The notes below the pieces were generated by a model. It made no database searches and was not told the DNA's origin. It worked only from the letters and a program-made list of their open reading frames with translations. A program made the position numbers and the translations under genes. A stretch of DNA of 64,000 nucleotides from Pseudomonas sp. TH31 (GTDB lineage: Bacteria > Pseudomonadota > Gammaproteobacteria > Pseudomonadales > Pseudomonadaceae): assembly GCF_016650815.1 (NCBI RefSeq), contig NZ_JAEKEZ010000033.1, positions 62,001 through 126,000 on the forward strand. Direction: 5' to 3'. Below are positions 8,409-17,360 of the stretch, one piece after another; the first letter of the stretch is position 1, and every line of letters begins with the position of its first letter.

Positions 8409-8449
8409 GGGATTCGTGACCGTTGAGAGATAAGTCGGGGGTTCGGGGT

Positions 8450-10582
8450 TTAGAGGTCGTAGCGCAGCGACAGCAACAGGGTTCGCGGGTCGTTGATCGA
8501 GTAGTAGCGAGCGCCGCTGGATGGCACGAAACCGACCGATTGCGGGTAGGCGCGGTCAAGCAGGTTTTTCACCGCCAGCGTGGTGGTCCAGTGACCGTCG
8601 CTGGAGATGTAGCGGGTATTGGCGTTCCAGAAGGTTTGTGTCGGGATTTCCTGGATGTCGTCGTTCAGCGCGTTGGCGTAGGACTTGGTCTGGAACTGCG
8701 CATCGGTGCCCGCCAGCAAGGTGCCGGGCAGCCCGGCCGGGATGGTGTAGTTGAGGCCGACGCTGGCGTTCCAGCGTGGCGAGAACACCAACTGCTTACC
8801 GTTGGCATCGACACCGGCACCGCTGGCATTTTCGAAGTCGTCGTACTGGCTTTGCAGGTAGCCGACGTTGGCGCTCAGTTGCAGGTTGCGAGTCAGCGCG
8901 GTCAGGGTTTCCAGCTCGACGCCGTAGGTGTGGGCCCGACCGACGTTGGTCCGCAGGCTCACGCCCAGCGCCGGGTCGTAGGCATTGGTTTGCAGGTCCT
9001 TGTAGTCGTTGTAGAACAGCGCGACGTTGGCCCGCAGGCGTTGGTCGAAGAAGTCCCCCTTGAAGCCGGTTTCCCAGGTGGTCACGTCTTCCGGCGAGAA
9101 CGCTTGTTCGGCAGCGGCCTGGGTCGGCGCACGGTTGTCGTAGCCGCCAGCCTTGAAGCCTTTGGCAACGTAGGCGTATTGATTCAGATGCGGGGTCCAG
9201 GCGTATTCGAAGCCGATTTTCGGGCTGGTTGACTGCCACGACTTGCTCGACTGCGCGGTGAAGTTGGTCCCGGTGATCTGCCGATCGGTGTTGATCGCGT
9301 AGTTGGTGTAGTCGAAGTTCTTGTGTTCGCGGGTAAACCGCAGCCCGGCGATCAGCGACAATTGCTGTGTGAGCTTGTAACTGCCCTGGCCATACAGCGC
9401 ATAGCTTTCGGTGTTGGTCGTACTGTATTGGCCCTGGCCGATCACCCGGTTGCGCGCGACGGAATAGGTGAGGTTGTCGCGGTCGGCTTCGAATTTCTCG
9501 CGGTACAGGTACAGGCCGGTGCTGAAGCTGAATTTGTCGTAGTCGCCGTTGAGCTGGAATTCCTGGGTGGCGTAGTCTTGCTTGTAGGTGATCAGGTTTT
9601 GCTGAATCAGGGCTGCCTGCCCCGAGTTGTCATAGTCCACCGGCTGGTTGAACGCCGAATAGGCGGTCACCGATTTGAAGTTCAGGTGGTCGTCGATGGC
9701 GTAAATGGCACGCAATACCGAGCTGCCCTGATCGAGACGGTTCTTCGGGTCGAGGCTGCTGTAGCTCTTGAATTTGTCGAAGTGGCCGTTGGCATCAAAG
9801 GGTGTGTAGCTGGTGGTGTCGCCACGGTCAAAGGTACCGGCCAGGGTCAGTTGCACGTCCCACGGCGAATCGATTGGATTGAAGCGCAACTTGCCGCGGT
9901 AGGACTGGATATCAACGTCGTTCACATCCTTGCCGCGCGTCGGGTCGGAGACAGTGCCGTCGCGGGTCAGGCGAATCGCCGAAAAACTTCCGAACAACGC
10001 GTTGTCCACCAGCGGGCCGCTGATCAGGAAGCGCTCGTTCTGCGCGTTGTAGTTGCCGGCACCGAGCTCGAAGAAACCACGGGTTTCCTGGGTCGGGTCG
10101 CGGGTGATCACGCGGATCGCGCCGGCGCTGCTGTTGCGTCCGTAGAGCGTGCCTTGGGGGCCGCGCAATACTTCGACGCGCTCGACGTCGTTGAAATCGA
10201 GCATCGAGGAAATTGCCCGCGGGATGTACAAATCATCGGCGTACACCGCGACGGCGGATTCCTGGATCGGATCGGTCTCGCCGATGCCACGAATGCCGTA
10301 GGTCTGGGCGCTGTAGGAGATTGACTGACGGCTGAGGGTCAGGTTCGGCACTTGTCCGGAGAGGTCGCGGACGCTTTTGATCTGCTTGTCTTCAAGGGCT
10401 TTTTCGTCGAACGCGGAGATGGCCAGCGGGGTTTCTTGCAAATCCTCGCGGTGGTGTTCGGCGGTGACTGTAACAACGGGGAGGGCACCATCCTTGGTGT
10501 TTTCTTCGGCGTGGGCCGACAAGCCGAACAGGGCCATCGATACGGCCAGCGTCAGACGGTTTGCAGTGAAGGTGTTGTGCAT
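8450..10582 (-). CDS. TonB-dependent outer membrane receptor
   Basis: A 710-residue receptor. The chosen start is ATG 10582 (MHNTFTANRL) after GGGG, which gives a good signal peptide ending LSAHAEE. Earlier in-frame codons add an unlikely leader. The plug domain shows ALPVVTVTAEHHRED (TonB box region), VPNLTLSRQS, YGIRGIGE and VEVLRGPQGTLYGRNSSAGA. The barrel ends LLLSLRYDL, without the usual terminal Phe but within the normal range. It belongs to the large group of receptors near sulfur and siderophore loci. The neighbouring amine oxidase, RidA and AT-rich promoter suggest uptake of an organic nitrogen or sulfur compound, which is inference. Confidence 0.85.
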   Translation of the reverse strand: MHNTFTANRLTLAVSMALFGLSAHAEENTKDGALPVVTVTAEHHREDLQETPLAISAFDEKALEDKQIKSVRDLSGQVPNLTLSRQSISYSAQTYGIRGIGETDPIQESAVAVYADDLYIPRAISSMLDFNDVERVEVLRGPQGTLYGRNSSAGAIRVITRDPTQETRGFFELGAGNYNAQNERFLISGPLVDNALFGSFSAIRLTRDGTVSDPTRGKDVNDVDIQSYRGKLRFNPIDSPWDVQLTLAGTFDRGDTTSYTPFDANGHFDKFKSYSSLDPKNRLDQGSSVLRAIYAIDDHLNFKSVTAYSAFNQPVDYDNSGQAALIQQNLITYKQDYATQEFQLNGDYDKFSFSTGLYLYREKFEADRDNLTYSVARNRVIGQGQYSTTNTESYALYGQGSYKLTQQLSLIAGLRFTREHKNFDYTNYAINTDRQITGTNFTAQSSKSWQSTSPKIGFEYAWTPHLNQYAYVAKGFKAGGYDNRAPTQAAAEQAFSPEDVTTWETGFKGDFFDQRLRANVALFYNDYKDLQTNAYDPALGVSLRTNVGRAHTYGVELETLTALTRNLQLSANVGYLQSQYDDFENASGAGVDANGKQLVFSPRWNASVGLNYTIPAGLPGTLLAGTDAQFQTKSYANALNDDIQEIPTQTFWNANTRYISSDGHWTTTLAVKNLLDRAYPQSVGFVPSSGARYYSINDPRTLLLSLRYDL

Positions 10583-10916
10583 GGTGAACCCCAGGTGTGT
10601 AGATACAGCGGTGGCGTTGTTATGTTTTTTTCGGCAAAGCGTTGCCGGGGCCATGATTCGACAGCCATGGCGGCGGGGGCTTGAGCCGGTTTCGGGTTTG
10701 GGTGTGGCAGTTGACCGTGGAATGGTGTCGGCCGGAAAAACGTGCAGTTCCGTGGGCCTCCACCTGGTCAGGGGTCGGTGATGGTTGTAACAATATTTGT
10801 ATAATACGGCGCTGTAAAAGTCCGATTAGTTATAAGTTAATTATAAAAAATAGACATTAATATATTAAATTAAATGCGTAAGTCTGATGTTGTGGCGAGG
10901 GGACGAGCCTAAATGC
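10583..10916 (-). promoter_or_regulatory. AT-rich upstream region of the TonB receptor, with a motif shared with the region at 24304
   Basis: No gene is seen. From about 10790 to 10875 the region is markedly AT-rich. It carries TAAGTTAATTAT at 10833-10844, an exact 12-base match to 24304-24315, upstream of other sulfur genes in this window. AT-rich activation sites of this sort are typical for CysB/Cbl-type LysR regulators. That link is inference. Confidence 0.35.
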
Positions 10917-11015
10917 CTGTAGGAGCTGCCGAAGGCTGCGATCTTTTGATCTTGATCTTCAAAGGTTCTGAAAAATCAAGATCAAAAGATCGCAGCCTTC
11001 GGCAGCTCCTACAGG
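10917..11015. repeat. REP-type palindrome (GTAGGAG family)
   Basis: A third copy of the element at 127-213, with perfectly matched arms and a loop containing duplicated ATCTTGATCTT/AAGATC sequences. It lies directly downstream of the hydroxyacid dehydrogenase gene. Confidence 0.85.
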
Positions 11016-11032
11016 GGGAGCAACGGTTGTGT

Positions 11033-11992
11033 TTAATACCCGCGCTGTACGTTCGCCAGATTCTCCGGCGCCAACCCATTAAGGAACCGCTCAAGATTGG
11101 CCAGGAAACTGTCGGCAATTTCGTGTCGACTGTTGCTGGAAATCGCTGAGGTATGGGGTGACAGGCGCACCCTCGGATGAACATAGAGCGGGTGCCCGTC
11201 GGGCAGCGGTTCGGGTTCGGTAACGTCCAGCGAGGCCAATCCGATCGCTCCGCTGTCCAGCGCCTCAAGCAACGCCCCATGGTCCAGCAAACCACCGCGG
11301 GCGATGTTGATCAGGTGCAAACCGGGCTTGGCACTGGCCAGCACCGCGCTGTTGACGATATGCCGTGTCGCACTGGTCAGTGGCGCCGCCAGCACCAGGT
11401 GGTCGGCACGGGCAAACAGATCATGGAGATCCCGCGCGGCCTCGACACCTTCAACCTCGAATGGTGCCTGACCCTGACGCAACGCCAGCACGTTGATGCC
11501 CAGTGCGTGGGCCTTCGCCGCCAGGCTTCGGCCAATCGCGCCGAAGCCGAGAATCCCCAGCGTAGTGCCCTTGAGCGGCGTCAGCGCGGTGAAGTTCCAA
11601 TGCGCGTCATGCACCCAAATGTCCGGCAAACGCTTGGCAGCGGCGAAGATCGCCGCCAGGGCGAACTCGGCGATATTCTCGGCGGCGCTGCCTCGGGAAG
11701 TACTCACCGGCGGGCCGTTGAACAGCCATTGGGGGTAGAAGTCGATACCGGAAGACACCACCTGAATCCACTTCAACCCATAAGGCCAACCCGGTGGCGG
11801 CGTGTTTGGCGCCAGATAGCCGCGCACATTGATCGGTCGCGCCAGCAGAACACTGACCTCCGTCGGCAGGTCGCTGGGCACTCCGGCCGGTACATCAATC
11901 ACCCGGGCGCCGGGGTGTGTTTGTGCGAGGCGTTGGCGGATCACCTCGTTGAAGTCTTCGTCCAGCTGGCTGGCAATCACAAGCTGGCTCAT
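11033..11992 (-). CDS. D-isomer-specific 2-hydroxyacid dehydrogenase
   Basis: A 319-residue NAD(P)-dependent dehydrogenase that interconverts a 2-oxo acid and its D-2-hydroxy acid. It shows the Rossmann motif GILGFGAIGRSLA, the catalytic Arg in NIARGGLLDHG, the conserved Glu region EPEPLPDGHPLY and the catalytic His in SPHTSA. ATG 11992 overlaps the stop of the upstream flavoenzyme gene in ATGA and has AAGGA before it, so an earlier in-frame start was rejected. It is the last gene of the leftward organosulfur operon that begins at 19549. The hydroxyacid substrate is not evident. Confidence 0.8.
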   Translation of the reverse strand: MSQLVIASQLDEDFNEVIRQRLAQTHPGARVIDVPAGVPSDLPTEVSVLLARPINVRGYLAPNTPPPGWPYGLKWIQVVSSGIDFYPQWLFNGPPVSTSRGSAAENIAEFALAAIFAAAKRLPDIWVHDAHWNFTALTPLKGTTLGILGFGAIGRSLAAKAHALGINVLALRQGQAPFEVEGVEAARDLHDLFARADHLVLAAPLTSATRHIVNSAVLASAKPGLHLINIARGGLLDHGALLEALDSGAIGLASLDVTEPEPLPDGHPLYVHPRVRLSPHTSAISSNSRHEIADSFLANLERFLNGLAPENLANVQRGY

Positions 11993-13176
11993 GGGCGTTC
12001 CTTTTGCTGGCGCTGGGCGAAGACCGCTTTGCCGACGCCTTGCAGCACGGCATCGTTTTGCGGTGTGTGAACGCGACTGCACAGTACATCGCGGTAATGC
12101 CGTTGCAGTGGATTGTGGCGTGACAGGCCGGGATTGCCGGACGCCTCAATGGCCAGCTCGACGGCGCGGATGGCGTTGCCGGTCACCAGGTATTTCAGCT
12201 GCGCAGCATGACTCGCTGGCGTGCGTCCCTCGGCGGCGGCATCCAGCAGGCTGCGGTTGGCGAACAGCAGCGTGTCGATGTGGCCGACGGTTTCCTGAAA
12301 ACGCGGCAGGGTCGACAGCGCTGCGCCGAGGTTGGACGGCTTGCGTTGTTCCAGCCAACCTACAAACCAGTCCCGGGCAGCTTGGGCGACGCCGTCGTAG
12401 ACCGATGACAGCAACACCGACATCCACAGGAAGCCATCGCCATCGAGCTCGGGTTGCGGTGCGCTCCAGGGGCTGACGCTGACCGCGTGATCCAGCGGCA
12501 CCAGCACATTGTCGAACACCACTTCATGACTGCAGGTCGCGCGCATGCCCAGATGATCCCAATCCTCGATGATGCTGATGCCGGGCGTGTCCTTGTGTAC
12601 CAGCCAGGCACCCACCAGCGGGTCTTCATCGGTACTGCGCGCCCAGACGCTGAACCAGGTCAGGCCATGGCTGCCGGTGGAGTAGATTTTTCGGCCGCTG
12701 ATCCGCCAACCCGCCGCGGTGCGCCGGGCAACGGTCGCCGGCAAACCGCCACGGGCCGGGGTACCAAGGTCAGGCTCGACCCGCAGGGCGTTGATCAGGG
12801 CGCCTTTCTGGACCGCGTCTTGAGCCACTTGCAGGCGCAGTGCTTCAGGCCAGTTTTGACTGTCTTGCAGGCGTGTGTGCTGGAGATACTGCATCACCAG
12901 GATCAACGCCGTCGAGGGTTCGCCCTTGGCAATCGCGCTGATCGCCTTGCGCGCCTGAACCAGGCTCGCGCCGCCACCGCCAAGGGCTTTGGGCACCGTC
13001 AGTGCGACCAGACCGTGCTCATGCAGCAGCTTGAAGTTGTCCTGCGGGAAAGCGCCGCTTTCGTCATACAGGTGCGCCGTGGCGCCGAGTTGGGCGCCGA
13101 TGTTTTCCAGCAGTGCTTCGAAATTGGCCGCCTCGACTGATCGCAGCAGGGGCGGGTGTTGAGAAGAAAGACTCAT
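11989..13176 (-). CDS. Acyl-CoA dehydrogenase-like flavoprotein (SfnC/DszC-type monooxygenase group)
   Basis: A 395-residue member of the acyl-CoA dehydrogenase fold. It has the N-terminal helical domain (LLHEHGLVALTVPKALGGGG), the central beta domain (ISGRKIYSTGSHGLTWFSVW) and the C-terminal helical domain. In sulfur operons this fold often serves as an FMNH2-dependent S- or N-monooxygenase (DszC, SfnC) instead of a true dehydrogenase, and the neighbouring genes support that reading. The start is ATG 13176; a TTG five codons upstream is possible. It is coupled by a 4-base overlap to the following dehydrogenase gene. A flavin reductase partner is not seen here. Confidence 0.75.
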   Translation of the reverse strand: MSLSSQHPPLLRSVEAANFEALLENIGAQLGATAHLYDESGAFPQDNFKLLHEHGLVALTVPKALGGGGASLVQARKAISAIAKGEPSTALILVMQYLQHTRLQDSQNWPEALRLQVAQDAVQKGALINALRVEPDLGTPARGGLPATVARRTAAGWRISGRKIYSTGSHGLTWFSVWARSTDEDPLVGAWLVHKDTPGISIIEDWDHLGMRATCSHEVVFDNVLVPLDHAVSVSPWSAPQPELDGDGFLWMSVLLSSVYDGVAQAARDWFVGWLEQRKPSNLGAALSTLPRFQETVGHIDTLLFANRSLLDAAAEGRTPASHAAQLKYLVTGNAIRAVELAIEASGNPGLSRHNPLQRHYRDVLCSRVHTPQNDAVLQGVGKAVFAQRQQKERP

Positions 13177-13212
13177 GGTGAATTCACTCAATCAAATAGG
13201 CGGGGAATGGGT

Positions 13213-14222
13213 TCACAACGGCAGCAACTTGAACTGTTTGTCCCACAGCGGCGCCACATCCAGCCGCTCAGTCAAAACCCCCGCATCAAAAAACAAATCC
13301 GCAACTTCCTGCTGCGAGGCAATTGCCTGGTCGTCCACTTCGAGCACTTTCCACGGCTGGCTGCGGCTGTTGTACATGTCGAGGAACACCGCTTTGTCGA
13401 CGCCCAACAATTGCGCCGATTTGGCTGCCCACGGCTCGGGGTTGTTGTTGATCCATTCCAGCGTGCGCGCCGTGCGCTGCAAGTAGTCCTGAATCGCCTG
13501 TTTGCGCAGCGGGTCTTCCAGGGCGGCAGGGCGCGCGGCCATCAGATAGTTGCCGGACAAGTAACCCTCAGCGGTTTTCAAGACCCGGCGCCGCTGCGGA
13601 ATTTCGCCAACTGGATAAACACCCCGTAAATCACCCACGCATCGAGCTGGCCGCTCTGGAAGGCACTGAAACCGTCCTGCGGCGTGAGAGCCACCGCAGT
13701 GATGTCCTTCATGGTCAGGCCCTGTTCCTTCAAGGCCTTGATCAGAAAATAGTGCGAGGTGGTGGAGCGCACATAACCGACCCGTTTGCCGCGCAACTGC
13801 CCGATGGATTCGATTTTCGAGTCCTTGGGAATCAGGAAAACTTGATTGTTCACATCGCCTTGAATCACCGCGATCAGCCTCGGTTGGCGATGGCTCTGGA
13901 TCGAGAAGATCGGCGGGATCTCACTCATGGAACCGATGTCCAGGCTGCCCGAAGCCAGCGCTTCGACGATCAGGTTGCCACCGGCAAATTCGGCATAGTC
14001 GACTTTATAGGGGCGGTTGGCGGTGCCGGCGTCTTCGGTGAAATACGACTCCTGGCCGCGGTAAGTGGCAACGCCCAGGGTCAGGTCCGACAGCGACGTA
14101 TTTTGTGCAAACGCGCGGGAGTTCAATCCCAGGGAGGACAGCCCCAACGCACCCACGGCAATCGAACTGGCCGTGAGGAAGCCGCGACGATTGAATTGTC
14201 CTTGGTTAATGTTTTTCGTCAT
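13213..14222 (-). pseudogene. Tat-exported ABC substrate-binding protein (SsuA/TauA type), frameshifted by one base
   Basis: One binding protein of about 336 residues is split between two frames. The first part begins MTKNINQGQFNRRGFLTASS, a twin-arginine signal, and reads to DAWVIYGVFIQLAKFRSGA. The second continues VLKTAEGYLSGNYLMAARP to LWDKQFKLLPL. One extra G on the plus strand at 13587-13588 (a C on the coding strand) restores GARVLKTAEG. It would bind a sulfonate-like or other organosulfur anion in the periplasm. There is no permease or ATPase in this operon, so it must share the transporter at 24552-26214 or one elsewhere. The frameshift may be a sequencing error. Confidence 0.75.
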
Positions 14223-14235
14223 GGTCTGGCTCTGG

Positions 14236-14919
14236 TCAGATGGCGAGTCGCACGGGTGTTTGCCCGAGCAGGTGTTCAACGGTGCGCAACACCGGGTCGG
14301 CTTCGGTGCGCACCAGCCAGTCCGGGCTGACCTCGGCGAACGCCACGGTGCCGTCCTGGGCGATCACTACGACCGTCGGTTGCGGCAATTCCCAGGTGCC
14401 AGTGCCGGTGGTTTCGCCGATGCTGTTGCCTTTGGCCAACGAGGCTTTGCGCGAGGCTTGGTCAAAGCTGTAGATAATGCCCAGGCGCCGGCCGAGCTGG
14501 TTGTCCGGGTCGCTGGCCACTTGCAGTTCCAGGTTGTGCCGGGTCTTGATCTCGATCAGGCGCTCCGGCACTTGCGGGCTGACCGCCACCAGCGGAACCC
14601 CCAACGCGTGCAATTGCGGATAGAGCCGACGCTGGTAATAGGGCAGGGCGATGTTGCAAGCCGGGCAACCGGCGAAGCGGAAGAAGATCAGCACCGCCGG
14701 GCCGTTGGCGAGCAACTCGTCGCGGCTCAGGCTGTCACCTTCGACTTTCAATAACGTGAAGGCATCGAGGGAATCGCCGACTTTGACGAAATCGTCGACC
14801 CGAGCTTCATTCACCAGGCGTTGACGCTGATCGATATTGACTTGCAGGGCCGCCGGCTCCCAGGTTGCCAGGCGTTCGGCATGCAAGTCTGCGAGCAATT
14901 GATTGAGGGATTCGCTCAT
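14236..14919 (-). CDS. Peroxiredoxin-like protein (AhpC/TSA family)
   Basis: A 227-residue thioredoxin-fold protein. The core from about residue 45 to 185 contains FFRFAGCPACNIALPYY, where the CPAC pair occupies the peroxidatic or redox-active position, followed by VPLVAVSPQVPER and ELPQPTVVVIAQDG. Such proteins in sulfur and LLM-monooxygenase operons probably reduce peroxide or sulfenic products from uncoupled flavin turnover, which is inference. The start overlaps the stop of the LLM gene upstream in ATGA, which indicates translational coupling. The N-terminal 40 residues are an added helical region. Confidence 0.75.
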   Translation of the reverse strand: MSESLNQLLADLHAERLATWEPAALQVNIDQRQRLVNEARVDDFVKVGDSLDAFTLLKVEGDSLSRDELLANGPAVLIFFRFAGCPACNIALPYYQRRLYPQLHALGVPLVAVSPQVPERLIEIKTRHNLELQVASDPDNQLGRRLGIIYSFDQASRKASLAKGNSIGETTGTGTWELPQPTVVVIAQDGTVAFAEVSPDWLVRTEADPVLRTVEHLLGQTPVRLAI

Positions 14920-16262
14920 GCCAGCGCCTCGATTTTCTCGTGAGTTTGAGTGGCCGTGTGACGGTTCGCGGGTACTTCCAAACCCAAGTTATCGCGCAGG
15001 GTCGTGCCGCTGTATTCGTCGCGAAACAAGCCGCGCTGCAGCAGCAGGGGCACCACCAGTTCGGTGAAGTACTGCAGGCCGTCGGGTAGCAAAGAATTGA
15101 TGATGAAACCATCGGCGGCGCCTGCTTCGAACCAGGTCTGAAGGGCATCTGCGACCTGCTCGGGCGTGCCAACGAAGTCCCGTCGTGGCCGAGAAAAGCG
15201 CAGGGCGACCTGGCGCAAGGTCAGGCCTTCGTCCTTAGCCAGTTGCTTGATCCGGTCGGACCCACCTTTCTGGCTATTGGAGCCCAGTTCGCCCAACTCG
15301 GGGAACGGTGCATCCAATGGGTACTGGCTGAAGTCGTGGTCATTGAACGGCCGGCCGAGGGCGACAATCGCGTCCTCGATGCTCACCAGTTCCACCGCTT
15401 GCTGATAGCGGCTTTCCACTTCTGCTTCATCACGACCCACGATCGGACGGATGCCTGGGAGGATCGACAGCTTCTGCGCATCCCGGCCGAAGCCGCTGGC
15501 GCGTTGTTTCAGGTCTTGATAGTAGGCGCGGGCTTCGTCGAAGGTCTCGGGGCTGACGAAAATCGCATCGGAGTTTTCGGCAGCGAAATTGCGCCCGGCC
15601 TCCGATGTGCCCGCCTGGAAGATCACCGGTTGACCTTGCGATGAACGAGCAATGTTCAGCGGACCTTTGACCGAGAAAAATTCACCCTTGTGCTCCAGCG
15701 CATGCAATTTGCCGGGGGTGAAAAACTCACCACTTTGCTTGTCGTAGACGAAGGCGTCGTCTTCCCAGGAATCCCATAAACCCTTGACCACACCGACATG
15801 CTCCTTGGCGATGCGGTAGCGCACGGCATGGGGCGGGTGCTCGGCCTTGCCGAAGTTATCGGCGGTGCCACTGAGCCAGGAAGTCACCACGTTCCAGCCG
15901 GCGCGACCGCCGCTGATGTGGTCCAGGGACGCAAACTGGCGCGCCACCTGGAACGGTTCGGTGTAGCTGACCGTGACGGTCGCGACCAGGCCGATATGTT
16001 TTGTGGTCGCGGCCAGCGCCGAGAGTATGGTCAGCGGCTCGAAGCGATTGAGGTAGTGCGGGCTGGATTTTTCGTGGATGTGCAGGCTGTCGGCGATGAA
16101 TACGAAGTCGAATTTCGCCTCTTCGGCCAGTTGCGTCTGCTGTTTGTAAAAATCGAAATTTACGCTGGCGTTGGGCTGGGCCTGCGGGTGGCGCCATTCG
16201 CCCCAGCCATGGCCGACACCGTGGACCATCGCACCGAGTTTCAGTTGGCGTTGTTTGCTCAT
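14916..16262 (-). CDS. LLM-class flavin-dependent monooxygenase (NtaA/SnaA/DszA family)
   Basis: A 448-residue FMNH2-dependent monooxygenase. Typical features are GAMVHGVGHGWGEWRHP near the N-terminus, FVFIADSLH, the NVVTSW active-site region and GQPVIFQAGTSEAGRNFAA. Family members cleave C-S or C-N bonds in sulfones, aminocarboxylates or alkylsulfonates with O2. The operon context (3-mercaptopropionate dioxygenase, rhodanese, sulfonate-type binding proteins) points to an organosulfur substrate. It is 16 bp downstream of a binding-protein gene and translationally coupled to the peroxiredoxin-like gene. A flavin reductase is missing from the window. Confidence 0.85.
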   Translation of the reverse strand: MSKQRQLKLGAMVHGVGHGWGEWRHPQAQPNASVNFDFYKQQTQLAEEAKFDFVFIADSLHIHEKSSPHYLNRFEPLTILSALAATTKHIGLVATVTVSYTEPFQVARQFASLDHISGGRAGWNVVTSWLSGTADNFGKAEHPPHAVRYRIAKEHVGVVKGLWDSWEDDAFVYDKQSGEFFTPGKLHALEHKGEFFSVKGPLNIARSSQGQPVIFQAGTSEAGRNFAAENSDAIFVSPETFDEARAYYQDLKQRASGFGRDAQKLSILPGIRPIVGRDEAEVESRYQQAVELVSIEDAIVALGRPFNDHDFSQYPLDAPFPELGELGSNSQKGGSDRIKQLAKDEGLTLRQVALRFSRPRRDFVGTPEQVADALQTWFEAGAADGFIINSLLPDGLQYFTELVVPLLLQRGLFRDEYSGTTLRDNLGLEVPANRHTATQTHEKIEALA

Positions 16263-16278
16263 GGATCTACTCCTTCAA

Positions 16279-17238
16279 TTAGCGCGATGCCTGACTGAGC
16301 GGGGCACGCTGGGCGTTGAAGCTCTTGTCGAAGCCTTGGGAGACGTCGATATGTTTAGTGAGAATTCCTTCTTCCTGATAAATGTCCGCGGTGGTTTGCA
16401 GGCCGCTGATCACCGTGTCGTCAATCGCCACCGGTTGCATGTGCGTGCCTCTGGCCACCGCGACATGCACAGCCAACGGCAGGCCGGTGACCGTGGCCTG
16501 GGCGGCGGCGTATTCCTCGGGATGGGCGTTGGTCCAGCGGTAGGCGCGATCGACCCGGGCGACGAAATCGTCCAGTTGCTGGCGCTTGCTGGCGATGGCC
16601 TGACTGGTGGCGGCCAGGTACAAATGGTTGGTCAGCAACTTGTCGCCGCTGGCCAACACCTTAGCCTGACTTTGTGTGGTGGAAATCGTGGTGTAAGGGT
16701 CCCAGGTCGACCAGGCATCGGCGCTGCCGTTATCCAGCAGGATTCGCGATTCGCTGGGCAGCAGGTAGATGAACTGCACGTCGTGAGTGCTCAGGCCGAC
16801 GCTGCGCAGGGCCTTGATCGCCAGGAAGTGGCCGATGGAGCCTCGGGTGGTGACGATGCGCTTGCCCTTGAGGTCGCTGGCGCTGTTCAGCGGCGAGTCC
16901 TTGAGTGCGAGGATGGCGGTGGTGTAGCGACCTTCGGCGTGGATGATGCTGACAACCTTGAGCGGCGCACCGGCGCCGAGGGCGAACACATAAGGCGCAT
17001 CGCCGAGGGCGCCGATGTCCACCGCGCCCGCATTCAATGCCTCGCCTAATGGCGCGGCGGCGGGAAACTCGGAGAACTGGATTTCGTAGGGCACATCTTT
17101 CAGTTCGCCGGAGACTTCCAGCAGCACCTTGATCGTGGACTTTTGATTGGCCACCAACAGCGGTTGCAGGTCGGCCGCGTGAGTCGTCGTGGCAAACGCG
17201 AGGGCGCTGGCGATCAATAAGGGCAGGGTGAGTCTCAT
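16279..17238 (-). CDS. ABC substrate-binding protein, SsuA/TauA type
   Basis: A 319-residue periplasmic protein with a Sec signal (MRLTLPLLIASALAFATTTH then AAD). It has the SsuA-type layout: VANQKSTIKVLLEVSG, LNAGAVDIGALGDAPYVFAL, LKGKRIVTTRGSIGHFLAIK and DNGSADAWSTWDPYTT. It should deliver an aliphatic sulfonate or related compound to an inner-membrane ABC permease. The start at 17238 was chosen for the signal peptide. A longer in-frame reading to 17424 overlaps the end of the rhodanese gene. The gap of 122 bp to the rhodanese gene may hold an internal promoter. Confidence 0.85.
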   Translation of the reverse strand: MRLTLPLLIASALAFATTTHAADLQPLLVANQKSTIKVLLEVSGELKDVPYEIQFSEFPAAAPLGEALNAGAVDIGALGDAPYVFALGAGAPLKVVSIIHAEGRYTTAILALKDSPLNSASDLKGKRIVTTRGSIGHFLAIKALRSVGLSTHDVQFIYLLPSESRILLDNGSADAWSTWDPYTTISTTQSQAKVLASGDKLLTNHLYLAATSQAIASKRQQLDDFVARVDRAYRWTNAHPEEYAAAQATVTGLPLAVHVAVARGTHMQPVAIDDTVISGLQTTADIYQEEGILTKHIDVSQGFDKSFNAQRAPLSQASR

Positions 17239-17360
17239 GACAGCATGCTCCAGGCGGGTCTTGATGATTCGTGTCACCTCCGCCTGGAGAAAGGGGTCGG
17301 ACTGAATGTCAGGTGTATCAAATGGCGCTGCCCGGCATACGGCGCAGAAGCCTTGAAGGG

